Assembly (NCBI GenBank): GCA_012522985.1
Contig: JAAYJJ010000140.1
Coordinates: 1 to 7,820 of the forward strand
Direction of reading: 5' to 3'
DNA length: 7,820 nt
From: Aliarcobacter butzleri
GTDB lineage: Bacteria; Campylobacterota; Campylobacteria; Campylobacterales; Arcobacteraceae
Within the stretch, counting starts at the first letter, position 1; every line of letters starts with the position of its first letter. This document shows positions 1 to 6,894 of this stretch, in pieces. A program made the translations under genes and the position numbers. Under the pieces are notes generated by a model. It saw only the letters and a program-made list of their open reading frames with translations. It was not told the origin of the DNA and searched no databases.

Positions 1-1
1 T

Positions 2-787
2 GGTATAGAAAAAGAGTTTTTACAAAAATATAATATTTTTGATACACAAATAGACTCTAGCGGTTCTTTAGGCAAACAAATAAGTAGGAAAGTTGATAGA
101 TTTCTAAAAGCCGAAGAAGAAAGACAAGAAGAGATATCAAATAGCCTCAACAAAGAGATAGAGTCTTGTGAGGGTGAACAGTGTGTTTTGATAGATCAAG
201 AGCTAAATGAACTTTTAGAGTATGACAACTGGGACAAAGAGTCTCAAAACCAAGAAGAAAAGAGTACTACAATACAAAGCTTTGAAAAAGAAGAAGGCAA
301 TGAAGATTTACCTGATTTTAATAAGCTTGATTTTGATAAAAATGATCTTAGACTTGATATACTTAGTTTTGATGAGATAGAATATAGCAAAAATTCCAAC
401 AATGAAGAACTCTCTAAAACTATAAATGATATAGATGAAGAGTTGGCTGCTATTATGGATCTTGATAATCAAGATATTATAGATATGCCTAAAGATTTAG
501 ATCAACAATTACCTACTACAACCAAAGGAGAAGATGTGGCACATGAATTTGACGAGCTTAATAAGCTAAATGAAGAGGATTTAATATCTGCTTTAGAAAA
601 TATAGATTTTTCAAAAGAGTCATTATCTCAAATCAAAACAAATAATCAAAACAAACCCCAAGCATATAGTCCAGCTCCATCCAATGAAATTTCTCTAAAT
701 AATCTTGATATCAATCAGCTTTCTGCTTTGATTTCAAAACTTTTAGAAAATAAAACATTAGATATCTCTATCAAAATAAGAGATTAA
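2..787 (+). CDS. Unrecognised acidic, probably disordered protein, 5'-truncated by the window edge
   Basis: The frame is open from base 2 to the TAA at 785-787, giving 261 visible codons, so the true start lies left of the window. The TTG at 188 is in frame but is only an internal Leu codon. The first ~60 visible residues look helical and charged (Lys/Glu/Gln rich), ending in a Cys-x4-Cys pair (CEGEQC). A long Asp/Glu/Asn-rich stretch of low complexity follows, with repeated short acidic motifs such as LDFD, DIID and DLDQ. It ends with a short, more hydrophobic segment (INQLSALISKLLENK, then LDISIKIRD) that could be a helix plus strand binding a partner. There is no signal peptide or membrane segment in the visible part. 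The stop lies 1 nt before fliQ, so it is almost certainly co-transcribed with flagellar genes. I do not recognise the family. A cytoplasmic flagellar accessory role is inferred from position alone. Confidence 0.8.
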   Translation, partial: GIEKEFLQKYNIFDTQIDSSGSLGKQISRKVDRFLKAEEERQEEISNSLNKEIESCEGEQCVLIDQELNELLEYDNWDKESQNQEEKSTTIQSFEKEEGNEDLPDFNKLDFDKNDLRLDILSFDEIEYSKNSNNEELSKTINDIDEELAAIMDLDNQDIIDMPKDLDQQLPTTTKGEDVAHEFDELNKLNEEDLISALENIDFSKESLSQIKTNNQNKPQAYSPAPSNEISLNNLDINQLSALISKLLENKTLDISIKIRD

Positions 788-788
788 T

Positions 789-1052
789 ATGGATCTAATA
801 TCTATTGCCGAAAATACTGTAAAGGTAGTACTAATACTAGGGCTTCCTTCACTTTTAGTAAGTATGGTAATAGGTCTTTTAATCTCTATTTTTCAAGCAG
901 TAACTCAAGTAAGTGATGCTTCTTTAACATTTGTTCCTAAGCTTATCTTTGTCTCTTTTTTTATTCTTATCTCTTTACCTTGGATAGGAAACAATATAGA
1001 GTCATATACATATGAACTTTGGAATATGATTTTAATATTTGGTGAAAAATGA
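789..1052 (+). CDS. fliQ: Flagellar type III export gate protein FliQ
   Basis: FliQ is a small inner-membrane subunit that, with FliP and FliR, forms the export gate through which rod, hook and filament subunits leave the cytoplasm. The 87 residues match the usual family length (about 89). Two hydrophobic helices are visible, roughly residues 13-35 and 52-66. Between them is the family's diagnostic loop, here FQAVTQVSDASLTFVPK (35-51), equivalent to the ATQINE..L.F.PK signature. The ATG lies 1 nt after the preceding stop, with only a weak purine-rich stretch upstream (AAGAG), so translation is probably coupled. The stop overlaps the next start as ATGA at 1049-1052. Here fliQ is followed by a fliJ-like gene rather than fliR, so the common fliPQR order is broken. 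Confidence 0.95.
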   Translation: MDLISIAENTVKVVLILGLPSLLVSMVIGLLISIFQAVTQVSDASLTFVPKLIFVSFFILISLPWIGNNIESYTYELWNMILIFGEK

Positions 1053-1462
1053 TAAAAAAACTCTACAATCTTAAAACACTTCAAGCAGATCAAAAAATAA
1101 TAGAAAAGTTAAAACTTCAAAATCAAATATATGATCTTGAAAATGAGATAAACTCTTTAAAAGATGCACTAAGCCATACTAGTGTCAATAGATATGGGCC
1201 TATTAGTGATTTTGCTATTTTAGAGATTCATAAAGCTACCTTAAAAGATAAAATAACTATTTTTGAAATCCAAAAATCAAACCTATATAAACTTATTCTC
1301 AATGTAGATGTAGAAATAGCCAATCTCCAAAAAGAGAGTGAACAGTTTAAATATATACTAAATGAAGAAAAAAAGAAGAAAATAAAACAATTTCTAAAAG
1401 ATGAAGATATAAAGGCTGATGAATATATGCAAACCAAAATGATTATGCTATCCAAGGAGTAA
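1049..1462 (+). CDS. fliJ: FliJ-like coiled-coil flagellar export protein
   Basis: The protein has 137 residues and is almost wholly alpha-helical and rich in Lys, Glu, Leu and Ile, with heptad-like spacing. Two long helices (about 1-50 and 65-130) are separated by a turn around SVNRYGPIS. There is no signal peptide or membrane segment, so it should be cytoplasmic. Size, two-helix antiparallel coiled-coil form and location match FliJ, the stalk-like protein that links the FliI ATPase ring to the FlhA gate and escorts export chaperones. FliJ sequences diverge widely, so the name rests on shape and context more than on conserved residues. The start overlaps the fliQ stop (ATGA), which indicates translational coupling. 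The last codons carry the ribosome-binding site of the next gene. In Helicobacter (HP0256) and Campylobacter (Cj1497c) a FliJ-like gene also precedes a MotE-like gene, which supports the call. Confidence 0.7.
   Translation: MIKKLYNLKTLQADQKIIEKLKLQNQIYDLENEINSLKDALSHTSVNRYGPISDFAILEIHKATLKDKITIFEIQKSNLYKLILNVDVEIANLQKESEQFKYILNEEKKKKIKQFLKDEDIKADEYMQTKMIMLSKE
1454..1459 (+). promoter_or_regulatory. Shine-Dalgarno AAGGAG fixing a TTG start
   Basis: AAGGAG ends 7 nt before the TTG at 1467. It lies within the last codons of the fliJ-like gene, directly before its TAA. The TTG is followed at once by a typical signal peptide (MFKKILLILLF...), and no ATG or GTG in the frame gives a better start, so this site identifies TTG as the initiation codon. 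Confidence 0.8.
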
Positions 1463-1466
1463 ATAG

Positions 1467-1949
1467 TTGTTTAAAAAGATTTTATTAATTTTACTATTTA
1501 GTAGTTTTTCTTATGCTATTATAGTTCAAGATAGTGGTGATGATAGACAAAAACAAGAGATTCTTAGACTCAAACAAGAATTAAATGATTTTTACAATCA
1601 AAAAGAGTCTGAATACCTAAAACAAAAGAGTGAACTTGAAGAGTTATTGTCAAAAATCGAAAAAACCAAAGTTGAAATAGAGGAGATAAAAGAGCAAAAT
1701 CAACAAATCTTAGATGATATCAAAGCTGAAGTATCTAGCAAAACTACCTCTATTTATAACAATATGAAACCAAAAAGTGCTGCTGAGATTTTTGATAAAA
1801 TGATAGATAGTGGTAAAATTCAAGATGTTTTTGATATAATAGTAACACTAAAAACAAAAAATGCAACAGATATCATAAGATTGCTAAAGATAGAAAATGC
1901 AGCCATAATAACAAATATGATGCAAGATTTTAGTAAGGTAAATAATTAG
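1467..1949 (+). CDS. MotE/FlgY-like secreted coiled-coil motility protein
   Basis: This 160-residue protein starts with TTG. Residues 1-17 form a signal peptide (FKK, then a Leu/Ile/Phe core, ending SYA), probably cut after Ala17. Residues ~27-90 are a charged Lys/Glu/Gln-rich coiled coil. Residues ~102-158 resemble the MgtE N-terminal helical domain: AAEIFDKM, then two further amphipathic helices ending NMMQDF. Secreted coiled coil plus MgtE_N-like domain is the architecture of MotE, a periplasmic stator-associated protein first described in rhizobia. It also matches the Campylobacterota proteins Cj1496c and HP0257; as I recall, the latter is called FlgY and contributes to a spoke-ring of the motor. 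The position after a fliJ-like gene and before fliL fits that family. It should act in the periplasm around the stators or MS ring. The family call is good; equivalence to FlgY itself is inference. Confidence 0.75.
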   Translation: MFKKILLILLFSSFSYAIIVQDSGDDRQKQEILRLKQELNDFYNQKESEYLKQKSELEELLSKIEKTKVEIEEIKEQNQQILDDIKAEVSSKTTSIYNNMKPKSAAEIFDKMIDSGKIQDVFDIIVTLKTKNATDIIRLLKIENAAIITNMMQDFSKVNN

Positions 1950-1957
1950 GAGGATTT

Positions 1958-2497
1958 ATGGCAGAAGAAAATGCACAAGCATCTAGCCCAAATGGTGGTG
2001 GAAAAGGCTTAATTATAGCTTTGATATCATTGATAGTGGTTTTATTGATAGCTTTAGGGGTTGGTGCGTATTTTTTATTTTCATCTTCCAATGAACCACA
2101 AAATGGTCAAAACGAATCTCAACAACAAGCTGTAGTAGAACCAAAAGAGGTAATAGTTGGTCAAGAATATAAATCAAATATAAATGAAATAGTTTTAAAT
2201 ATAACAAACTCAAAAGGCAAACTCCAACTAATGAAACTATCTTTAAGTATGACTAGCTTCAATGATGGCATTCAAACTATTACAGATGAATATACAGATG
2301 AGATTAAAGATGTTGTTATCTCTTTAGTTAGTGCTAGAAACTCCGATGAACTATTGACTGTTGGAGGCAAAGAACTTTTAAGAGAAGAGCTTTTAAATGA
2401 GTTAAACAAAACTATCACATCAGCTAGTTCTAGAACCAAAAAACCTATAGAAAATCCAATAAATAAAGTTTTATTTACAGAGTTTGTTTTTAAATAA
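1958..2497 (+). CDS. fliL: Flagellar basal body-associated protein FliL
   Basis: FliL is a single-pass inner-membrane protein that forms rings around the MotAB stators and supports torque and stator retention. The 179 residues show a short Gly/Ser/Asn-rich cytoplasmic N-terminus and one transmembrane helix (about 17-42, starting GLIIALISLIVVLLIALGVG). A Gln/Asn-rich linker follows, then a periplasmic domain from about residue 65: YKSNINEIVLNI, KLQLMKLSLSM, and the conserved helical end with ELLNELNKTI and VLFTEFVFK. The terminal FTEFV-type strand is characteristic of the family. The start is secure: AGGAGG at 1948-1953, overlapping the previous TAG stop, lies 4 nt before the ATG. The Gln/Asn-rich linker at residues 45-60 is longer and more polar than needed for a simple hinge but has no recognisable motif. 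Confidence 0.9.
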   Translation: MAEENAQASSPNGGGKGLIIALISLIVVLLIALGVGAYFLFSSSNEPQNGQNESQQQAVVEPKEVIVGQEYKSNINEIVLNITNSKGKLQLMKLSLSMTSFNDGIQTITDEYTDEIKDVVISLVSARNSDELLTVGGKELLREELLNELNKTITSASSRTKKPIENPINKVLFTEFVFK

Positions 2498-2512
2498 CAT
2501 TAAAAAGGATAT

Positions 2513-2953
2513 ATGTTGATATTAGTAGTCAAAAGACAAAACTATAAAAAACTAACCATTAAAGCTATTAGTATAGTTGGTCTATTGATACTTCTATTTG
2601 CGTATTATATACATATAGGTGGAGTGTTTAAAAACATTGAAGAAGAGCTACAACAAACTCCTATTTCAAATGAAGATGAAATAAATAAAAAAGAACAAAA
2701 AGCACTTACTATAGAGTCTATTATCTACGATGAAGCAACTATTGCTATCTCTTTGATTGGTAAAGAGAATATAAAAGATATCAAAATCCAAAATGAAAGA
2801 CTTTTATTAGTTACAAATCCCAAAGTAGATTTAGAGGCTCTTATGATAAGATATGGGGTATTAGCTTTAGTGCAAAATACAAAAAATGATATAAAAATTG
2901 CTGTTGATTTAGCAAGTATAGTACAAAGTAGGTACACAGATGATGAAGAATAG
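2513..2953 (+). CDS. Unrecognised single-pass membrane protein between fliL and flgH
   Basis: This protein has 146 residues. A basic N-terminus (KRQNYKK) is followed by one hydrophobic helix at about 15-35, so the topology should be N-in with the remainder periplasmic. Next is a Glu/Lys-rich helix (~42-62), then a small alternating strand/helix domain (~63-140) with beta-like runs (LTIESIIY, TIAISLIG, RLLLVTN, VLALVQN, IKIAVD) around one helix (DLEALMIRYG). No catalytic motif or Cys is visible. The ATG lies only 3 nt after AAGGA (2505-2509), which is tight; the adjacent TTG codon at 2516 is better spaced, so initiation may occur one codon later. The end overlaps flgH by 14 nt, so translation is likely coupled. 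I do not recognise the family. Position next to FliL and the MotE-like protein suggests, as inference only, a periplasmic part of the motor or L/P-ring assembly. Confidence 0.8.
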   Translation: MLILVVKRQNYKKLTIKAISIVGLLILLFAYYIHIGGVFKNIEEELQQTPISNEDEINKKEQKALTIESIIYDEATIAISLIGKENIKDIKIQNERLLLVTNPKVDLEALMIRYGVLALVQNTKNDIKIAVDLASIVQSRYTDDEE

Positions 2954-3656
2954 ATATTTACTCCTTTTAAGCTTGTCTTTTTTACTATTGTTTTCTGCTT
3001 GTAGTAGCCAACAATACGATAGTGCATATGATTTAAAACAACTTCAAGTCCCAAGAGAACATACCCCAAAAGTAGAAAGAAAAGGCTCTTTATACTCTGT
3101 AAGAGGTGGTTCTTTGTTTTCTGATAAAAAAGATTTACAAATAGGTGATATTATACAAGTTAGAATTATTGAAGAGTTAAAATCAGACTCCAAAAATACT
3201 AGAGATATGAAAAAATCAAATACAACCAACCTTGGTGCTGGAGTCTTTACAGGCGTTAGTGGACAAAGTCAAGGAGCATTACCAAAAGCTGCAATAAACA
3301 ATATAAATAGACAAATTGGTGTTGGTTTTGAATCACAATCTAACAATACCTTTAAAGGTAATGTAACATCAAAGTTTGATGAATCATTGGAAACAACAGT
3401 ATCAGCTGTTATTGAAGAGGTTTATCAAAATGGAAACTATCTTATAAGAGGTTCACGTGAAGTTACTATAGATGGACAAAAACAGTTTCTTTTTTTAACT
3501 GGTATTATAAGACCTTATGATATCACTCCAGATAATAGTGTTTTATCAGATCAAGTAGCAAATTTGCGAATCTTCTATGATAAAACAGGTGAAGAGGCAA
3601 ATACCTTACATAAAGGTTGGGGAACAAGATTTTTGGAAGGAATATGGCCGTTCTAA
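2940..3656 (+). CDS. flgH: Flagellar L-ring lipoprotein FlgH
   Basis: FlgH builds the outer-membrane L ring, the bushing through which the flagellar rod passes. The 238 residues match the family (E. coli 232). A lipoprotein signal peptide is clear: KNR, a Leu-rich core, and the lipobox FSAC with acylated Cys21. Family motifs follow in order: GSLF at 57-60, GDIIQVRI from 69, the Ser/Asn-rich central part, NGNYLIRG, and GIIRPYDI (188-195), with the hallmark ending GWGTRFLEGIWPF (226-238). Two adjacent Met codons (2940 and 2943) are possible starts; AGTAGG at 2927-2932 suits the first at 7 nt. The start overlaps the preceding gene by 14 nt. Its usual partner flgI (P ring) is not in the window. 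Confidence 0.95.
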   Translation: MMKNRYLLLLSLSFLLLFSACSSQQYDSAYDLKQLQVPREHTPKVERKGSLYSVRGGSLFSDKKDLQIGDIIQVRIIEELKSDSKNTRDMKKSNTTNLGAGVFTGVSGQSQGALPKAAINNINRQIGVGFESQSNNTFKGNVTSKFDESLETTVSAVIEEVYQNGNYLIRGSREVTIDGQKQFLFLTGIIRPYDITPDNSVLSDQVANLRIFYDKTGEEANTLHKGWGTRFLEGIWPF

Positions 3657-3676
3657 GCTAATATTAAGAAATGTAA

Positions 3677-3685
3677 TGTCATAAT
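3677..3685 (+). promoter_or_regulatory. Possible extended -10 promoter upstream of flgK
   Basis: The 55-nt gap between flgH and flgK is the longest before the fliD hairpin. It contains TGTCATAAT, an extended -10 (TGn plus a 5-of-6 match to TATAAT), 27 nt before the flgK ATG, without a good -35. An inverted pair GTAAT (3673-3677) / ATTAC (3684-3688) overlaps it. No GG-N10-GC sigma-54 site is seen. In DNA this AT-rich such a match can arise by chance. Confidence 0.3.
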
Positions 3686-3711
3686 TACTTATATAAAAAA
3701 AGGAGAAGGCA

Positions 3712-5538
3712 ATGATCAACGCTTTACATGTAGGACAAAGTGGTTTAAATGCAGCAAAAACTGTTGTTGAAAACACTATGAATAACATTGCCAATGAAAA
3801 TACCCCTGGATACAAAAAAAGAGTCGTAGGACTTAGTGAACTATCTCATAGTGATGCTAGGATACATGGAAGAGGTGTTAGTGTTGATGAAGCTTTTAGG
3901 ATTACAGATCAATATGTTTTTAGTAATCTCCTAAAAGAGCAAGGCAAAGAGTCAAATCTTCAAGAGCTAAACTCTATGTTAGCTGATATAGAATCAATAT
4001 TTTTTGAAAGTGATGAGAGTGGACTATCCTCTGATCTTGATAGATTTTTTCAAGCTATTGAAGATCTAAGAGCCAATCCAAACAATGAAATAGCAAAAAA
4101 CCATCTCTTAAACTCTGCTGGTCTTGTAGTGAGTGATCTTAAAAACATCTACTCTGGTATAGAAGATAAAGAGATTGCTACCAAAAATGAAGTCTATGCA
4201 GATGTTGATAGAATAAATCAAATTTTACAAGATATTGGATCACTTAACGAACAAATCCACAAAAGAGTAGTTGAACCAAATGATTTGCTAGATAAAAGAG
4301 ACCAACTAGAAGAAGAGTTATCTAAATATGTTGATATTACTGTTGATAGAGGGCATGATTATGAGCTTAAAATAGGCGGTATGGTTGCTGTTAGATATAG
4401 TACAAATATCCATAAAGTAACTACTGTTGAAAACTATATTCCTCAACAAGATTATTATGCTACAAATTCTAGAACAAACTCTATTGCTTCAAGTAATCTT
4501 GGTACTGATAGAGATACTATTACTTACAAGTTTGATAACTTAGGTATTGAAGTATCTGTTAGAATAGGCGAAGATATAGGATTTGATATAGATGGCAATG
4601 GTACAACTGTAGTAGATGAAAACAACTATATAAGAGCTTTAGTCCATAAAATCAATAGTATGGATGAGCTTCAAGGAGAGATAAAAGCATATAATGGTAC
4701 AGAAAAAGAGTATCTAAATACTAACCTTTCTGTCAATGACAATGCTTTTGATAAGTTTTTGATGATAAAGGCTGTAGTTGGCGGTGAAGATGGTAAGTTT
4801 GATGCAAGACTTTTGATAAGTGATTCAAATGGTGTAAATGATCCTGTAGAAATAAGCACAAATCCAAACCTAAATCAAACAGCAATCAATGATATCCATT
4901 TAGAAATTTTTGATGAGAAGCTTATTATTACAAGTGGTAAAATCAAAGCGATGACTGAAAACCTTACCACAAATTCAGATAATAACAAATTTATTGCATA
5001 TAAAGAGATGCTTGATAACTTTGCAGCAACTCTATCAGATATAACTAATAGTTTTTTTATAGATCCAAATGGAAACTATACTTTTGGACAAAAAGCACTT
5101 GATCTAAGCAATCAACAAGCTAAAACAATAGGACTTTTTACAGGAGCAAATGTAAAAAGCTTGGAGTTTAATAAAGGTGCTGTTATAGGGCTAACTCAAG
5201 AAAAACTAGACTATTTAGCTCAAATACAGTGGAAAAGTGATATTAGATTTGATGGTAAAGCTCAAGATAGCAACATAAGTGTAGGAACCTCTTTTGCTAA
5301 GTTTTTTCAAACTTTACAAGTAAAAGTATCAGCAGATAAAGAGACAAATGCCTTTTTATACTCTACTCAAAAAGCCGTAAAAGAGTCTTTAAAAAACACA
5401 TATGATCAACTAACCAAAGTTGATAAAGATGAGGAGATGATCAATCTTATCAAGTTTCAAGCAGCATATGAAGCAAATGCAAAAATAATAACAACAGTCG
5501 ATGAGATGATTCAAACCATACTTGGTTTAAAAAGATAA
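3712..5538 (+). CDS. flgK: Flagellar hook-filament junction protein FlgK (HAP1)
   Basis: FlgK is exported through the hook and forms the first junction zone between hook and flagellin filament. At 608 residues it matches Campylobacter FlgK in size. The N-terminal D0 helix carries GQSGLNAAKTVVENTMNNIAN and ENTPGYKKR, the rod/hook/HAP signature, followed by D1 helices including DLDRFFQAIEDLRANPNN and LLDKRDQLEEELSKY, typical of FlgK. Residues ~245-500 are the surface-exposed variable domains. The C-terminal D0 helix (from about 565) ends with LIKFQAAYEANAKIITTVDEM, the shared HAP/hook motif. Oddity: residues 292-303 (DIDGNGTTVVDE) resemble an EF-hand-type calcium loop in the variable region. 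The start is firm, with AAGGAG at 3700-3705, 6 nt before ATG. fliD follows after 15 nt, so the junction and cap proteins are co-expressed. flgL is not present here. Confidence 0.95.
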   Translation: MINALHVGQSGLNAAKTVVENTMNNIANENTPGYKKRVVGLSELSHSDARIHGRGVSVDEAFRITDQYVFSNLLKEQGKESNLQELNSMLADIESIFFESDESGLSSDLDRFFQAIEDLRANPNNEIAKNHLLNSAGLVVSDLKNIYSGIEDKEIATKNEVYADVDRINQILQDIGSLNEQIHKRVVEPNDLLDKRDQLEEELSKYVDITVDRGHDYELKIGGMVAVRYSTNIHKVTTVENYIPQQDYYATNSRTNSIASSNLGTDRDTITYKFDNLGIEVSVRIGEDIGFDIDGNGTTVVDENNYIRALVHKINSMDELQGEIKAYNGTEKEYLNTNLSVNDNAFDKFLMIKAVVGGEDGKFDARLLISDSNGVNDPVEISTNPNLNQTAINDIHLEIFDEKLIITSGKIKAMTENLTTNSDNNKFIAYKEMLDNFAATLSDITNSFFIDPNGNYTFGQKALDLSNQQAKTIGLFTGANVKSLEFNKGAVIGLTQEKLDYLAQIQWKSDIRFDGKAQDSNISVGTSFAKFFQTLQVKVSADKETNAFLYSTQKAVKESLKNTYDQLTKVDKDEEMINLIKFQAAYEANAKIITTVDEMIQTILGLKR

Positions 5539-5553
5539 TAAAGGAGGCATACT

Positions 5554-6894
5554 ATGGCAACAGGAATATTAGGACTTGGAAGTGCTGGAGCAGCAGGATT
5601 AAATCAAGAGTTAATAGAAAAACTAAAAGAAGCAGAAAAAAGAGCAAGAGTTGAACCTTTTGAAAAAAAACTTGAAACTTGGGATAAAGAGCTAGAGCAG
5701 TTTGGTTCTATAGAGGCAAAAGTGGATGCCTTACTAGGTGCTGTAAAAGATCTAGACCTTTTTAAAGGTAGTGGAAATGCTTTTGAACAAATAGTTGCAA
5801 ATACAAGTGGAAATAGTGCTATTTTTGAAGCAGTAGATCCTTCTTTACTTCGCCCTGGGATGTTAAATATAGATATAAGCCAACTAGCAACAAGAGATGT
5901 TTATCAAACATCGACTTTTTCTAAACCTAGTGAGCTTATTTCACAAGATCCAAATGATAAAATCTCTATTCAAGTAGGAGATGGTAGTGTTTTGGAGTTT
6001 TCCCTAAATCAAAGCTTCAATGATCTCTCAACTAAAATCAACAATACCAAAGGACTCAATGCAAATATTGAAAAAGTAGGAGATAATGACTATAGACTTA
6101 TTATAAAAAGTACCGATTCAGGTGAAGCAAATAAGCTAACTATCTCTACTAGTGGTGATGATCTTCTTGGACTCAATATTGCAGATAACCATGTCCAAGA
6201 AGCACAAAATATGAAAGCAAAAGTTGATGGTATAGAGTATAATGTTTCATCAAATACTATTACGGTTCAAGGTGGACTCAATATCACTGCTGTTGAGATT
6301 GGAAAGTCTTCAATCAATATAGAAAAAGACAACACAGCAATAGCTCCAGCACTACAAAAATTTGTAGATGCTTACAATGATGTAGTAGATGCAATAGATG
6401 GTGAGCTTTACAATGCTGATACTCCTATGCAAGATCTATCAAGTATGAGAATGATACTTTCAAATATCAAAAATACTCTTTTTGGTACATATGGAGATAA
6501 TAATAATCTAAATATATTTAACTATGGTTTTGAGATAGATAAAAGCGGCAAGCTAACAATTGATAACAAAAAACTAGGCGAAGCAGTGCTAAACAACCTT
6601 GATGAGTTAAAAGATCTCTTTATAGGAAAAGCTGAAAGTAAAGGTTTAGGTACAACATTAAAAGAGCTTGTTGATGGTATGAAGTTTAAAGATGGTTTAC
6701 TCTCTCTTTATGGGGATAGCATGAGCAAAAGACAAGAAGAGCTTAAATCAGAAAAAACAAAAGCAATAGAGCAACTAGATGCTAAATATCTTCAATTGGC
6801 TCAACAATTTGCTGCATATACAGCTATTATCACTCAGATGGAAAGCTCTTTTGGTGGGCTTAAAATGATGATAGAACAATCAACAGCAAGGTAA
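5554..6894 (+). CDS. fliD: Flagellar filament cap protein FliD (HAP2)
   Basis: FliD forms the cap at the filament tip that folds incoming flagellin. The N-terminal region (about 10-75) has the FliD pattern: LNQELIEKLKEAEKRARVEP, then a coiled coil with WDKELEQFGSIEAKVDALLGAV. A flagellin hook-IN-like motif lies near 169-198 (IEKVGDNDYRLIIKSTDSGE). A conserved helical C-terminus from about 382 reads SKRQEELKSEKTKAIEQLD and QFAAYTAIITQMESSFGGL. At 446 residues it is close to the E. coli protein (468) and much shorter than Campylobacter jejuni FliD (about 640), so extra outer domains are absent. The start has a strong AAGGAGG (5541-5547), 6 nt before ATG. The stop codon lies within the 5' arm of a hairpin. 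Unlike Campylobacter, flgK rather than flaG precedes it. The chaperone genes that follow have their own probable promoter. Confidence 0.95.
   Translation: MATGILGLGSAGAAGLNQELIEKLKEAEKRARVEPFEKKLETWDKELEQFGSIEAKVDALLGAVKDLDLFKGSGNAFEQIVANTSGNSAIFEAVDPSLLRPGMLNIDISQLATRDVYQTSTFSKPSELISQDPNDKISIQVGDGSVLEFSLNQSFNDLSTKINNTKGLNANIEKVGDNDYRLIIKSTDSGEANKLTISTSGDDLLGLNIADNHVQEAQNMKAKVDGIEYNVSSNTITVQGGLNITAVEIGKSSINIEKDNTAIAPALQKFVDAYNDVVDAIDGELYNADTPMQDLSSMRMILSNIKNTLFGTYGDNNNLNIFNYGFEIDKSGKLTIDNKKLGEAVLNNLDELKDLFIGKAESKGLGTTLKELVDGMKFKDGLLSLYGDSMSKRQEELKSEKTKAIEQLDAKYLQLAQQFAAYTAIITQMESSFGGLKMMIEQSTAR

Noticed and set aside
164..184. Cys-x4-Cys pair (CEGEQC) as a metal site in the first protein
   Set aside because: Only two cysteines are visible with no nearby His or further Cys, inside a low-complexity charged region, so a metal site cannot be supported.
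188..190. TTG as the start codon of the first gene (199 residues)
   Set aside because: The same frame is open back to base 2 with continuous coding-like sequence, and no ribosome-binding site precedes the TTG. It is an internal codon of a longer gene.
905..1455. Minus-strand open frames opposite fliQ and the fliJ-like gene
   Set aside because: Phe/Ser/Ile-rich products mirror Lys/Glu-rich coiled-coil coding sequence on the other strand; they are shadows.
2725..3069. 114-codon open frame on the minus strand
   Set aside because: It lies opposite two well-supported plus-strand genes, one of them flgH, has no ribosome-binding site, and its composition is that expected from an antisense frame.
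3657..3711. Sigma-54 or sigma-28 promoter before flgK
   Set aside because: No GG-N10-GC pair and no sigma-28-like -10 (CGATAA type) could be found in the gap.
3606..3815. Minus-strand frame spanning the flgH-flgK gap
   Set aside because: It covers the conserved C-terminus of FlgH and N-terminus of FlgK, has no ribosome-binding site and does not resemble a known family.
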